This document shows positions 37,551 to 46,380 of a stretch of 64,000 nucleotides of DNA, piece after piece. This DNA comes from Pseudocolwellia sp. AS88 (GTDB lineage Bacteria > Pseudomonadota > Gammaproteobacteria > Enterobacterales > Alteromonadaceae). The position numbers and the translations under genes are program-made. Within the stretch, counting starts at the first letter, position 1, and each line of letters starts with the position of its first letter. Below the pieces are notes generated by a model that was given only the letters and a program-made list of their open reading frames with translations, made no database searches and was not told the DNA's origin. Location: contig NZ_JAUPEC010000008.1 in assembly GCF_030551755.1 (NCBI RefSeq), forward strand, positions 113,259 through 177,258. The letters are read 5' to 3'.

Positions 37551-37760
37551 CTTGGTTAGTGGAGCTATAATAGGGGAGACGGATAAATGCTTCTGTCACA
37601 AATATGACAGTTGGTGTCATTTAGTTTTATTATTTTGAATTAAATAGTTGGAGAGATAGGTAGCAGTGGGGGACTCAGTTTTGTTTTAGCTTTTGCTATA
37701 TAGCGACAACTAGGTAGAATAAAAAAATGTGTTTATGTTATGGCTTAAATCCTTTTATCT

Positions 37761-38564
37761 ATGAATAAAGATGTTAATCACCTTCCTCAAAAAGCGAGTC
37801 CTGTATTAGTTAAACAAGCGAATATTTTTGCAGACTTACCTGAAAAGTTAATTGAAGATTTTCAGCAAGAATTTCAATTAAATGAATGGAACAAAGGCGA
37901 GTATATTAATTCAGATATTCTAACAAAACGCTTTTTTGTGATGATAGAAGGGCAATTAGAAATCAAACAAGCGAATCCTGAAACAGGTCGTGAAGCCACA
38001 TTAGATATGCTTTATGCAGGCGACTGTTTTGATTTAATGGTGTTATTAGATGATCAGCCCCATAATGTGATTATTTCACCGTTAAATACAGTAAAACTGC
38101 TTTCGGTAAAGTTATCGACTATGCGTCATTGGTTATGGACTTATCCAGAATTTAATCAGCAGTTTATGCCCTATTTAGCACAAAAGATGCGTGAGAAAGA
38201 GCATCAAGCGAGTAATTTAATTTTACATGATGTGCCTACACGTTTAAGTCGAATTATTTTGGAACATATAAATAAAATCAAGTTTTATGCCGGCGCGAAA
38301 GAAGAAGAGCATAAACACCATTTAGTGAATGGTTTAAACGACGAAACCTTAGCACGAATGACGGGATCTGTTAGACAGGTTATTAATAAACAACTACAGT
38401 TATGGAAGAAGCAAGACACGATTGATAAAAAGCGTAATCAGTTAATTATTAAAGATTTAGAAGCTTTGGAAAAAGAAGCAAAATATACTCACAATCTCGC
38501 TAATACTGCAATCTCTAATCTAAAACCTAATAATGGTTCAAATAAACCAACAAATACAAGGTAA
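37761..38564 (+). CDS. Crp/Fnr-superfamily transcriptional regulator
   Basis: A 267-residue regulator: cyclic-nucleotide-binding-like beta-roll (about 20-120, from ANIFADLPEKLIEDF to NTVKLLSV), dimerisation helix and a C-terminal winged helix with LNDETLARMTGSVRQVINKQL as recognition region, followed by a charged 35-residue tail. It has no N-terminal cysteine cluster, so it is not an FNR oxygen sensor, and the cAMP-contacting residues of Crp are not obvious; the ligand is unknown. It is divergent from dnaK and just upstream of the DNAJ-related gene, so it is a candidate regulator of this chaperone cluster. Confidence 0.85.
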   Translation: MNKDVNHLPQKASPVLVKQANIFADLPEKLIEDFQQEFQLNEWNKGEYINSDILTKRFFVMIEGQLEIKQANPETGREATLDMLYAGDCFDLMVLLDDQPHNVIISPLNTVKLLSVKLSTMRHWLWTYPEFNQQFMPYLAQKMREKEHQASNLILHDVPTRLSRIILEHINKIKFYAGAKEEEHKHHLVNGLNDETLARMTGSVRQVINKQLQLWKKQDTIDKKRNQLIIKDLEALEKEAKYTHNLANTAISNLKPNNGSNKPTNTR

Positions 38565-38601
38565 GGACGATAAGATTTTACCTACAGGATCTAATATTTA
38601 C

Positions 38602-39204
38602 ATGAATAGTTTAAATCCTTATTTAGCCCCTTTACTTGATGCAATAGATCGATTTTTAAATGATTTTCCTCAAACAAACGAACATCAACTGATTAAACAT
38701 CTGCAAGATAATAAAATTACCCCGTTCGCCGATTTCTCATTAGCTGAATCAAAAGATTTATTTAGCGCACATTTTCTTTGTATGCATGTTTTATATCACT
38801 TAAGAAGAGAGTATCGGGATAAGCAGACATTTGTACTCGATATACAATTAGTGAGGATACAACGTTTACCATTAGTAGCATCAAAAAGTATAAATAATGA
38901 AGAAAAGCTAGCGCTTGAAACAATTGATCCACTTGAAAGTTATTACTTAAATTCAAAACATTATTTTGAAACACAAGAAGATGAAATTAATGATTTACTT
39001 AAATCTTTTTGGCAAAAATATTTAGCACAAGATAACAAGAAAGAAGCACTTGCTGTGTTAGACCTTCCAACTGATGCCGATGCAAAAATGATTAAAGCTC
39101 AGTACAAGCACCTCGCTCAGAAACATCATCCTGATAAAGGTGGTTGCGCTGAAATGTTTACTAAAATTCGCCAAGCTAAAACTGTGTTAGATCAGCTTTT
39201 ATAA
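38602..39204 (+). CDS. DNAJ-related protein with C-terminal J-domain
   Basis: I start at ATG 38602 (AGGA upstream) instead of 38533, which would overlap the Crp-like gene; the protein is then 200 residues. The N-terminal two-thirds match the DNAJ-related domain (NPYLAPLLDAIDRFL, LFSAHFLCMHVLYHL, IDPLESYYLN segments), and the last 50 residues are a J-domain with HPD at 176-178. J-domains stimulate DnaK ATPase. The inverted layout (J-domain at the C-terminus) is typical for this family, whose substrate role is unknown. It is convergent with cbpA. Confidence 0.88.
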   Translation: MNSLNPYLAPLLDAIDRFLNDFPQTNEHQLIKHLQDNKITPFADFSLAESKDLFSAHFLCMHVLYHLRREYRDKQTFVLDIQLVRIQRLPLVASKSINNEEKLALETIDPLESYYLNSKHYFETQEDEINDLLKSFWQKYLAQDNKKEALAVLDLPTDADAKMIKAQYKHLAQKHHPDKGGCAEMFTKIRQAKTVLDQLL

Positions 39205-39251
39205 AACCTCTGTAATTCAGGAGCTAAGTTAAAACTAAGTACCTGCTTTTG

Positions 39252-40211
39252 TTAAGCCTCTACTTTATTTTCTGTAGCTAAGGCTTTTAAAGATTCATAC
39301 AGTTTTTCTTCTTCTGCTGACAAGCTTTTTGGTAATACTATTTTTAGTTTTACAAAAAAATCACCCGCTACTTTGCAAGGTAAGCCACGACCTTTTAAGC
39401 GCATTTTACTACCACTGTTACTTAATTTAGGTAAGCTTAAATCGATAACGCCTGTTGGTGTTGGTACTTTTACTTTGTCACCTAAAGCTGCTTGCCACGG
39501 ACTAATGCTGACTTCAGTGGTAATATTTGCTCCGTCAACTTCATACAATAGATTAGGGTTAAAGCCAATTTCAATATATAAGTCACCATTTTCGGCTCCA
39601 CCGACACTAGGACCACCTTGATTTTTCAAGCGGATTTTTTGTCCTGCTTTTATACCTTTAGGAATATTAATCTTTAAGGTACGATCTTTTGGTGCTGATT
39701 GTCTGTTCTGGTTCACCATTTGATCACTCAAACTAAAGTTGCGGCTTGCTCCGGTATAAGAGTCTTGAATATCAATCATTATCTTGGCGCTGCTGTCTTG
39801 TCCTTTTTTCTGATATGAACCTCTGCCTCTTGTGGCTCCAGGATTTCCAGCAAAGCCACTACCAAATAATGATTCAAAGAAGTCACTAAAATCGCCTTGA
39901 CCTCCAGCTGTGCCGCCAGCACTGTATCCACCATTACTTCGGCCATATTGATCTTGCCAACTAGGTGGAGGTGTAAAGCCTGATTGTCCTGATTTCCAAT
40001 TGCTACCAAGTTGGTCGTAAGCTGCTCGCTTTTCTTTATCGCGCAGTACTTCGTAAGCTTCGTTGATATCTTTAAAACGACTTTCAGCATCCTTTTCTTT
40101 GCTTACATCAGGATGAAATTTTCGTGCGAGTTTACGATAAGATGTTTTAATTTCATCTTGAGACGCTGTTTTATCAACGTTCATTATTTTGTAGTAATCT
40201 TTATAATTCAC
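39252..40211 (-). CDS. cbpA: CbpA-type DnaJ co-chaperone
   Basis: A 319-residue class II J-protein. It has the J-domain (1-70, HPD at 33-35), a Gly/Ser/Phe-rich section (75-135), and two C-terminal substrate domains with INIPKGIKAGQKIRLKNQG and the final FFVKLKIVLPKSLS. There are no CxxCxGxG zinc repeats, which separates it from DnaJ. CbpA assists DnaK and in E. coli also binds curved DNA; the usual modulator gene cbpM is not seen here. The start is GTG preceded by AGGAGG. With dnaK close by it forms a complete Hsp70-Hsp40 pair. Confidence 0.93.
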   Translation of the reverse strand: MNYKDYYKIMNVDKTASQDEIKTSYRKLARKFHPDVSKEKDAESRFKDINEAYEVLRDKEKRAAYDQLGSNWKSGQSGFTPPPSWQDQYGRSNGGYSAGGTAGGQGDFSDFFESLFGSGFAGNPGATRGRGSYQKKGQDSSAKIMIDIQDSYTGASRNFSLSDQMVNQNRQSAPKDRTLKINIPKGIKAGQKIRLKNQGGPSVGGAENGDLYIEIGFNPNLLYEVDGANITTEVSISPWQAALGDKVKVPTPTGVIDLSLPKLSNSGSKMRLKGRGLPCKVAGDFFVKLKIVLPKSLSAEEEKLYESLKALATENKVEA

Positions 40212-40757
40212 GATAACCTCCTGTATAACTAACGTTTAAGTTAGGGATTACAGACTTAGGATTAATAGAGTAAAAAGGGATTAAATAAAATGCCGTGTGG
40301 TATTTATATAGTCCAATGGGATGGCATTATTATAGAACAATTAAAAATTATGAATGTCAGTTATGTGACACTTTATATAAATTATAACCAGTGTTTCATT
40401 AATTCTGTTTTTATTCAGAAATAACAAAATAATCATATTTTTCAATAAACAATTTTAACTTTGTCAGCTATGCTTAATACTAACACTAAAATGCAAAGGG
40501 TTTTGTTTATACTCAGATCAGTTAGAAATACATTTAATATAATAATTTCTTAACAAGATAATGAGTTATTATTTCTGTATATCATCTATATTTAAATTGA
40601 TTTGTATTACCAAGGGTTTTACAAATTATATATATGCACAATATATCTTTAATACAAACATAGACGTATTTAAATAATAAGGGAATTTACCTTCTGTTTA
40701 ATTGATTTCATTAAAGATGATTTAGAAAAATCAAACTAATAATAACGGTAAATTTGA
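40212..40757. other. Intergenic region between cbpA and the GGDEF gene
   Basis: No gene is seen in these 546 AT-rich bases. The left edge carries the cbpA ribosome-binding site and a small inverted repeat (CTAAC/GTTAG, 40229-40244) in its leader. I searched by eye for a sigma-32-type promoter for cbpA and did not find a convincing one. Confidence 0.45.
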
Positions 40758-41747
40758 ATGATCAAACAAGATAACTACGACTACAGGCGATTCGCTTTAC
40801 GTATATTGTTGGTAGTCACTATTTTTTCTGCAACATTTTTTGCTATAAAAAATTGGATAAGTGGCTGGCACTCTTTCGCCATGATGGAAGCTGTTGTAGC
40901 ATTTTTCTGGTCTTATATTCTGAGTATTGTTTCAACCACAATACATTTAAAACGCTGGTCTTTAATCTATTTATGTACTTTTTATTTCCTTGTTTTATAT
41001 GGTATTTATTTTTCTAGTTACGAGAATGGTTTATTTGCATGGCTATTTATTTTTCCGATTATCTCTTATTTACTTTTAGGGCGTAAACTCGGAACAATAT
41101 TAACAACAATAAGTGTATTTATTGGTTTAGGTTTTCTTGGTCGTTTGGTATGGCAACTTAACTCAGATGTACAATGGATTGTGATGGCTAATTTTGGATT
41201 GTGTGTGATAGCTATCTGGACGATGGTTTATGTTTACGAGTCTAAAAGTGAAGCGGTTATAACTAGATTACAAGAGCAAGTTACAAGAGACCCACTAACT
41301 GGGTTGTTAAATATAAGAAATTTAAATGATATTCTTGTTTCTGTTTTGTACAGTGCAGAACGTCGTGGTGAGTCGGTTACTATAGCTTATATAGACCTAA
41401 ATGATTTTAAGAAAATAAATGACACTCAAGGTCACCAAAAGGGCAATGAAATACTCTTAACTGTGGCTAAAATTATTAAAAATATTACTCGAACAGAGGA
41501 TCATTCTTTTAGATATGGCGGAGATGAGTTCTGTATTATTTTCCCTAATTGCACGATAGAACAAGCAAAGAATAGTTATGGAAAAAGATTAAAAGAAGAA
41601 GTACATAAAGAATTAGATAAGCTTACTATGAGTATTGGTTACGCTGAAACAGGCGCTGAGGGCTACTTATCTCCTGATGATTTTATAAACCAAGCAGATA
41701 AAGATATGTATGCCACTAAATGTACGTTTAAAATGCAAACATCTTAA
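40758..41747 (+). CDS. Membrane-bound diguanylate cyclase (GGDEF)
   Basis: Synthesises c-di-GMP from two GTP at the inner membrane. The N-terminal 160 residues contain five or six hydrophobic segments without a recognised sensor domain; the GGDEF domain covers 175-325. The active-site GGDEF is intact at 254-258, metal-binding Asp is in YIDLNDFKKIND, and an RxxD feedback-inhibition site (R245-D248) stands five residues before it. It is therefore expected to be active and product-inhibited. It is isolated, facing away from cbpA. Confidence 0.92.
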   Translation: MIKQDNYDYRRFALRILLVVTIFSATFFAIKNWISGWHSFAMMEAVVAFFWSYILSIVSTTIHLKRWSLIYLCTFYFLVLYGIYFSSYENGLFAWLFIFPIISYLLLGRKLGTILTTISVFIGLGFLGRLVWQLNSDVQWIVMANFGLCVIAIWTMVYVYESKSEAVITRLQEQVTRDPLTGLLNIRNLNDILVSVLYSAERRGESVTIAYIDLNDFKKINDTQGHQKGNEILLTVAKIIKNITRTEDHSFRYGGDEFCIIFPNCTIEQAKNSYGKRLKEEVHKELDKLTMSIGYAETGAEGYLSPDDFINQADKDMYATKCTFKMQTS

Positions 41748-41776
41748 AGCTTTTAAATTAAAAAGTTGTGAAATCT

Positions 41777-41987
41777 ATGCCTTATAAGCTTATTCAGAAT
41801 GATATCTCTTACATTAGCTAAGACGATCAATATGGTGAAATGCATTTAACGGGGACATTGTTCTATCTGATGCATTAGCATGGAATAACTTGGCTAAAAT
41901 ATTATTAGAAGATGTTCTGAATCAGATAATAAAAACAGTAAGGAAGCTGTTGCACAGTGTTCTGATGTCGTTAATTATCTAACATAG
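41777..41987 (+). pseudogene. Degraded small gene with internal stop and frameshifts
   Basis: The plus strand reads MPYKLIQNDISYIS, a stop, then DDQYGEMHL; in a shifted frame NGDIVLSDALAWNNLAKILLED follows, and after a further one-base shift SESDNKNSKEAVAQCSDVVN continues to a TAG. The three pieces have uniform, protein-like composition and join without gaps, which suggests one former gene of about 70 codons. I do not recognise its family. Confidence 0.45.
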
Positions 41988-42032
41988 AACTTAGTTCATC
42001 CGATAATGTTAGACGCTAATTGTATAACAAGG

Positions 42033-42073
42033 TGTTTTTCTTGATTAATAGCTGGTTATTAGCAAGAAAAACA
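42033..42073. terminator. Hairpin with 11-bp stem downstream of the pseudogene
   Basis: TGTTTTTCTTG (42033-42043) pairs with CAAGAAAAACA (42063-42073), and TTAATAG/GGTTATTA extend the stem imperfectly. There is no T tract on the right side, so the terminator assignment is tentative. Confidence 0.4.
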
Positions 42074-42102
42074 TCCAAGTAAACGATTAAATAACAATAT
42101 TA

Positions 42103-42377
42103 ACCTCAGCTCGGGTTAAGCTATTTTACTCAATAATGCTATTTAAGCGCCTATCTGCGTTGCCTGCATGGATGCAGGTACTTGGTTTTTATCAGGAATA
42201 AAAAAAACGTATTTTTACGCCCAATAGCCAGCTATTGGTTTATAAAAACGCCTTGATAATCACATAAATTTCATCATTGAGAGAGAATTAAGGCCTTTTA
42301 TGTTTTTAATCTTGATAAAGCTAAAAGATACTTCAATAAATCAATGGGTTATTAAATCCATTAACCCGAGTTGAGGT
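42103..42377. repeat. MITE-like terminal-inverted-repeat element, copy B (275 bp)
   Basis: It starts ACCTCAGCTCGGGTTAAG and ends TTAACCCGAGTTGAGGT. The internal order TTGCCTGCATGGATGCAGG, GTTTTTATCAGGAATAAAAA and CCAATAGCCAGCTATTGG is the same as in copy A, with many substitutions, while the right half differs. It sits between the pseudogene remnant and the response regulator gene. Confidence 0.85.
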
Positions 42378-42411
42378 AATGTTAGGCATAATTGCTTATC
42401 CTGAATCTAGG

Positions 42412-43062
42412 TTACTTATTCTTTTCAATTAACCCATGATTAACTGCGTATCTTACTAATTCAGCTAAGGTTTCTATTTTTAGTTTTGTTTTTATGTTTC
42501 TGCGATGAGCATCAACGGTTCTAAAGCTAATATCTAACTTTCGGGCGACTTCTTTACTTGATAAACCACTAGCGACATGTGAAAGAATAACTTGCTCACG
42601 TGTGGTGAGTTTTTCGTTATCAGCTTTCATCGGGTTTTCAATTAACATTTTAGATATAGAGCTACTAAAGTGTGTATTGCCTTTAGCTACGGCTTTTATT
42701 GCAAAATACACTTCTTCAGATGAGGTGTCTTTTAATACATAACCGCTTGCACCCGCATCAATTGCGCTTCTAACAAACTCAGGTCTGTCGTGCATGCTAA
42801 ATATTAGTACGCGCGTATCGGGAAGTTGTTCTGATATAATTTCAGTGGCATCTATACCGTTCATTTTCGGCATACTAACGTCCATAATGATCACATCAGG
42901 CTTTAATTCTTTTGCTTTACTTAAAGCTTCTGCCCCGTCATCTGTAGCCCCAACTATTTCTATATCGTCATAAAATGCTAAACATGCTGTTAAACCACCT
43001 TGTACCATAGGGTGATCATCAACAAGCATGACAGAAATTTTTGAATTATTATTATCTATCAT
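42412..43062 (-). CDS. NarL/LuxR-type response regulator
   Basis: The 216-residue protein has a receiver domain (9-125, acidic pair Asp15/Asp16, phosphoacceptor Asp61 in IIMDVSMP, Lys in the VLKDTS loop) and a LuxR helix-turn-helix (about 150-210; LTTREQVILSHVASGLSSKEVARKL). Its start overlaps the end of the kinase gene by 11 bases, so the pair is co-translated. It most likely activates the divergent TRAP transporter operon, as DctR-type systems do. Confidence 0.92.
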   Translation of the reverse strand: MIDNNNSKISVMLVDDHPMVQGGLTACLAFYDDIEIVGATDDGAEALSKAKELKPDVIIMDVSMPKMNGIDATEIISEQLPDTRVLIFSMHDRPEFVRSAIDAGASGYVLKDTSSEEVYFAIKAVAKGNTHFSSSISKMLIENPMKADNEKLTTREQVILSHVASGLSSKEVARKLDISFRTVDAHRRNIKTKLKIETLAELVRYAVNHGLIEKNK

Positions 43063-44455
43063 CGTTTTTCGTTCTTATTGTTGCTTCGTTGAAATGATTT
43101 ACAAAACTGGCTGTTGGTATTTTAACGGTAATAAGTGTGCCTTTTTTCGATGATTTTATATTAAATTCACCTTTGTGATATTGAACTCTTTCAGCTAAAT
43201 TTCTTAAGCCAATACCTTCATAAGAAGTATTGTTGTTCTGAATATCAAAGCCTTTACCATCATCTTTTATTGTTAGGGTTAGCCAGTCATCCTGTATTGA
43301 TAAACTTATAATAACACTTTTGGCTTCGGCGTGTTTTTGAATATTCGTTAATGTTTCTTGAACCACTCTAAATAGGGTTGTATTGATAAAGTCGGGTAAT
43401 AATTTTCTTAACGAAGGTTTAAATACCTGTATTTCTACGCCTGTACGTTTTGAGAAATCTTGCGCTATAGATTCGATAGCAACAGATAATCCTAGTTCAT
43501 CTAATACTTGAGGGTGCATGTGATGAGAAATTCTTCGCACTTCTTGAATCGCAAAAGTGAGGTTTTTTTCTGCATGAGTGAGTGGTTCTGGTTTTTCTTG
43601 TTTGTTTTTAAGTAGTGAAAGTCGGGTGGCTTCCAAAGAATATTTTATAGAAACTAATATTTGAATAATTCCATCGTGAAGCTCTCTTGATATATGGCGG
43701 TTTTCTTCTTCTTGAACGTCGATAACTCTTTGACTAAGCTCATTTATTTTTTCTTCAGCTTTTCTTTTATGGCTAAGGTTAACAGCAAAACCAAAGATAA
43801 AAATAAAGAAGATTGAAGATAAAGCTACTACTAAAATGATTTTTTTAGTTCTGTTGATGTGTCGATTAATTTCGTTTTGAGTTTCATTTAGCTGTTTATA
43901 TACATCATCTAAATAGACACCAGTACCTATCATCCAATCCCAACGTTCTATCATGGTTGAGTAACCCATTTTTTCTGATTGCTGGCCTTCAGATGGTTTG
44001 GACCAGTTATATCGATAAAAATCGCCACCTTTTTGAGCATTTTTGATCAAAACTTGAATGATCATTTCGCCATTGCTGTCTCTTAAATCCCACCAGCTTT
44101 TACCCACTCGGTTAGGCTGTTTAGGATGAACAACATTATTTCCGTGTACGTCGTAAATAAAGAAGTAGCCATCATCTCCGTTATAAAGCATATTTTCCAC
44201 AATATCTGCCACTACACCTTTAACTTTATTGTCGTTGCTTTTGTCGCTAGGATACATGTGTTCTACAGAAGTAAGAGCAATAGACGTGTAGTTCTTAAGT
44301 TCTTGTTCTTTTTGCTTTATTAAGAAACTTTCAAGGGCCTTTACGGTTTTAACTGAGAGCTCTCGGTATTCATTAGAAACTAGATAATAGGTGATTACTG
44401 AAGTCAAAATTACCTGAAAAACGGCGATATATAAGAGTCGTAGTGGTAGCGTCAT
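43052..44455 (-). CDS. Cache-domain sensor histidine kinase (HisKA_3 type)
   Basis: A 467-residue kinase: membrane segment (8-27), a periplasmic single-Cache domain (about 34-195, with GDDGYFFIYD, VVHPKQPNRVGKSWWDLRD and WDWMIGTGVYLDDV typical of small-molecule binding), a second membrane segment (205-226), HisKA_3 with His260 in SRELHDGI, and an HATPase domain ending with DDGKGFD and GIGLRNLAERV. The Cache type binds organic acids in related receptors. Its location, divergent from a TakP-like binding protein gene, suggests it senses the TRAP substrate. Confidence 0.92.
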   Translation of the reverse strand: MTLPLRLLYIAVFQVILTSVITYYLVSNEYRELSVKTVKALESFLIKQKEQELKNYTSIALTSVEHMYPSDKSNDNKVKGVVADIVENMLYNGDDGYFFIYDVHGNNVVHPKQPNRVGKSWWDLRDSNGEMIIQVLIKNAQKGGDFYRYNWSKPSEGQQSEKMGYSTMIERWDWMIGTGVYLDDVYKQLNETQNEINRHINRTKKIILVVALSSIFFIFIFGFAVNLSHKRKAEEKINELSQRVIDVQEEENRHISRELHDGIIQILVSIKYSLEATRLSLLKNKQEKPEPLTHAEKNLTFAIQEVRRISHHMHPQVLDELGLSVAIESIAQDFSKRTGVEIQVFKPSLRKLLPDFINTTLFRVVQETLTNIQKHAEAKSVIISLSIQDDWLTLTIKDDGKGFDIQNNNTSYEGIGLRNLAERVQYHKGEFNIKSSKKGTLITVKIPTASFVNHFNEATIRTKNDDR

Positions 44456-44724
44456 GATTTGCCTTTGTTAACAACCTGTGGGATATTTTACTGGTTATTA
44501 TAATTGAATGAAATATAACCGTTCGTATTCGGTATAATCGACTATAATCACAAATATTGAGAGATATTGCTACTGTGCAGACAATACCTACGTATTTATA
44601 CCTAGTATAGATCGTATTAGTAGGTAGGTAGGTAAGTGTTTGTACGAATAGTTAAAATGTCTCTCTTTTGCGACAGTATAGGAACTTTAATAAGCGCGAT
44701 AAGCGCAAAATGGGGAAGGTTACA

Positions 44725-45798
44725 ATGTCAAAATCAATGATTATAAAAGCGTTGTTAGTAGCATCGGTTGCATTTTCTGGGCTGGTAAATGCTGCTGGTG
44801 ACGAAAAAGTTAGATGGCGATTAGCTGAAACATGGGGTCCTAATTTCCCAATATTCGGTGATGCACCAAAAAATATGGCGAAGTTAGTAAAAGAATTATC
44901 TAACGGTCGTTTCACTATTCGTATCGATTCTGCCAATAAGCACAAGTCTGCTTTTGGTATATTCGATTTTGTTAAAAATGGCCAATATCAAATGGGTCAT
45001 TCAGCATCATATTATTGGAAAGGTAAAGACTTCAACACTATGTTCTTTACAACAGTTCCTTTCGGTATGACAACTTCTGAACAGTACGCTTGGTTCTACC
45101 ATGGCGGCGGTATGGAGTTAATGAAGTCAGTTTACGACAAGTACGGCATTATGTCGTTCCCAGGTGGTAACACAGGTAACCAAATGGGCGGTTGGTTCCG
45201 TAAAGAAATCAACAGTGTTGAAGATCTTCAAGGTTTAAAAATGCGTATCCCAGGTTTTGCTGGTGAAGTATTGGCTAAGTTAGGTGCTAAACCTACTAAC
45301 ATCCCATCAGGTGAGCTATACACTGCATTAGAACGTAATACGATTGATGCGTTAGAGTGGGTTGGTCCATCACTAGATTTACGTATGGGTTTCCACAAAA
45401 TAGCTCCATACTACTATACTGGCTGGCATGAGCCTGCAACTGAACTTCAGTTTATGGTAAACCAGAAAGCTTACGATAAATTACCTGAAGATTTACAAAA
45501 AATCTTAGTTGCAGCAATGAAGTTAGCGGCATACGACATGTATACGCAATCAACTCATGAAAGTGGTAAGAACTTAGCAACCATCAGAAAAGATTTTCCT
45601 AACGTGAAAATGCGTACATTCCCTAAACCAGTAATGGACGCAATCAAAGTTGCTAACAGTGAATTACTTGCTGAATTTGCTAGCAAAGATCCTAAAACTC
45701 AAGAGATTTTAGATTCTATCAAAAGCTACCAAGAACAAGCGCGTGCTTGGACAGACTTCTCAGACCGTGCCTACTTAGACAGCTTCAGCGCTAAGTAG
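44725..45798 (+). CDS. dctP: TRAP transporter solute-binding protein, TakP-like
   Basis: Periplasmic binding protein of a secondary TRAP transporter. I place the start at ATG 44725 (GGGGAAGG just upstream), giving 357 residues with a proper signal peptide ending LVNA; the upstream ATG at 44668 adds an unlikely basic extension. The segments GGWFRKEINSVEDLQGLKMR in two parts, TALERNTIDALEWVGP and YYYTGWHEPATELQF match TakP of Rhodobacter sphaeroides, which binds 2-oxo acids such as pyruvate; the substrate-anchoring Arg (MRIPGF) is present. A 14-bp hairpin separates it from dctQ. Confidence 0.92.
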   Translation: MSKSMIIKALLVASVAFSGLVNAAGDEKVRWRLAETWGPNFPIFGDAPKNMAKLVKELSNGRFTIRIDSANKHKSAFGIFDFVKNGQYQMGHSASYYWKGKDFNTMFFTTVPFGMTTSEQYAWFYHGGGMELMKSVYDKYGIMSFPGGNTGNQMGGWFRKEINSVEDLQGLKMRIPGFAGEVLAKLGAKPTNIPSGELYTALERNTIDALEWVGPSLDLRMGFHKIAPYYYTGWHEPATELQFMVNQKAYDKLPEDLQKILVAAMKLAAYDMYTQSTHESGKNLATIRKDFPNVKMRTFPKPVMDAIKVANSELLAEFASKDPKTQEILDSIKSYQEQARAWTDFSDRAYLDSFSAK

Positions 45799-45815
45799 TA
45801 CATCCCTCAATATCT

Positions 45816-45848
45816 ATAACTACTTACTTTCCTTAAGTAAGTAGTTAT
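45816..45848 (+). other. Perfect 14-bp hairpin between dctP and dctQ
   Basis: ATAACTACTTACTT (45816-45829) and AAGTAAGTAGTTAT (45835-45848) enclose TCCTT. No T tract follows; the right arm ends immediately before the TGGAGG of dctQ. Such structures typically stabilise the upstream mRNA, raising binding protein over membrane subunits. Confidence 0.75.
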
Positions 45849-45861
45849 GGAGGTTATTATT

Positions 45862-46380
45862 ATGCAAACCTTATTAAATATTCTTAGAAAATTTATTAAT
45901 GCTGTTGGTTCGCTCTGCAGTTTATTAATGATCCTGATGATCCTTAACGTATTTTACGATGTTGTAATGCGTTACTTTTTTAACGATGTAAGTATTGCTA
46001 TGCAAGAACTTGAATGGCATCTTTATGCTGCTATGTTCATGTTCGGTATTGGTTACACATTAAAAGAAGATGGTCATGTAAGAGTTGATGTTATTTACGA
46101 TCAACTATCTAAAAAAACACAAGCTATTATCAATATTGTAGGCTCTTTACTGTTTGCCTTGCCGTTTACGCTTTTAATTTTATATTTCAGCTGGGACTAC
46201 GCGCTAGAAGCCTACACTATGGGTGAAGGCAGTGCAGATCCGGGTGGATTACCTCATCGCTGGATTATCCGAAGTGTTATTCCTGTTTCATCTATTTATT
46301 TACTCATTTGTCTTTTATATGTAGTACTAACTCAAATTAAAAGCCTTTCAACTCTTGTTCCAGAAAAAGGAGAGAAATAA
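45862..46380 (+). CDS. dctQ: TRAP transporter small permease subunit
   Basis: A 172-residue protein with four hydrophobic segments, the normal DctQ topology; it scaffolds the large subunit. ATG 45862 is preferred over 45847 because TGGAGG lies eight bases before it. Typical features are the NVFYDVVMRYFFND segment in helix 1-2 and LEWHLYAAMFMFGIGYTL. The stop overlaps the start of dctM (TAATG). Confidence 0.9.
   Translation: MQTLLNILRKFINAVGSLCSLLMILMILNVFYDVVMRYFFNDVSIAMQELEWHLYAAMFMFGIGYTLKEDGHVRVDVIYDQLSKKTQAIINIVGSLLFALPFTLLILYFSWDYALEAYTMGEGSADPGGLPHRWIIRSVIPVSSIYLLICLLYVVLTQIKSLSTLVPEKGEK

Noticed and set aside
42008..42075. GTTAGAC near a stem-loop after the GGDEF gene, reminiscent of an integron attC site
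   Set aside because: The matching RYYYAAC core and paired L/R boxes are missing, and no integrase or further cassettes are seen; the hairpin is explained as a simple terminator-like stem.
44668..44724. N-terminal extension of the TRAP binding protein from ATG 44668
   Set aside because: It adds a basic polar stretch before the signal peptide; ATG 44725 has a GGGGAAGG site and a normal signal peptide.
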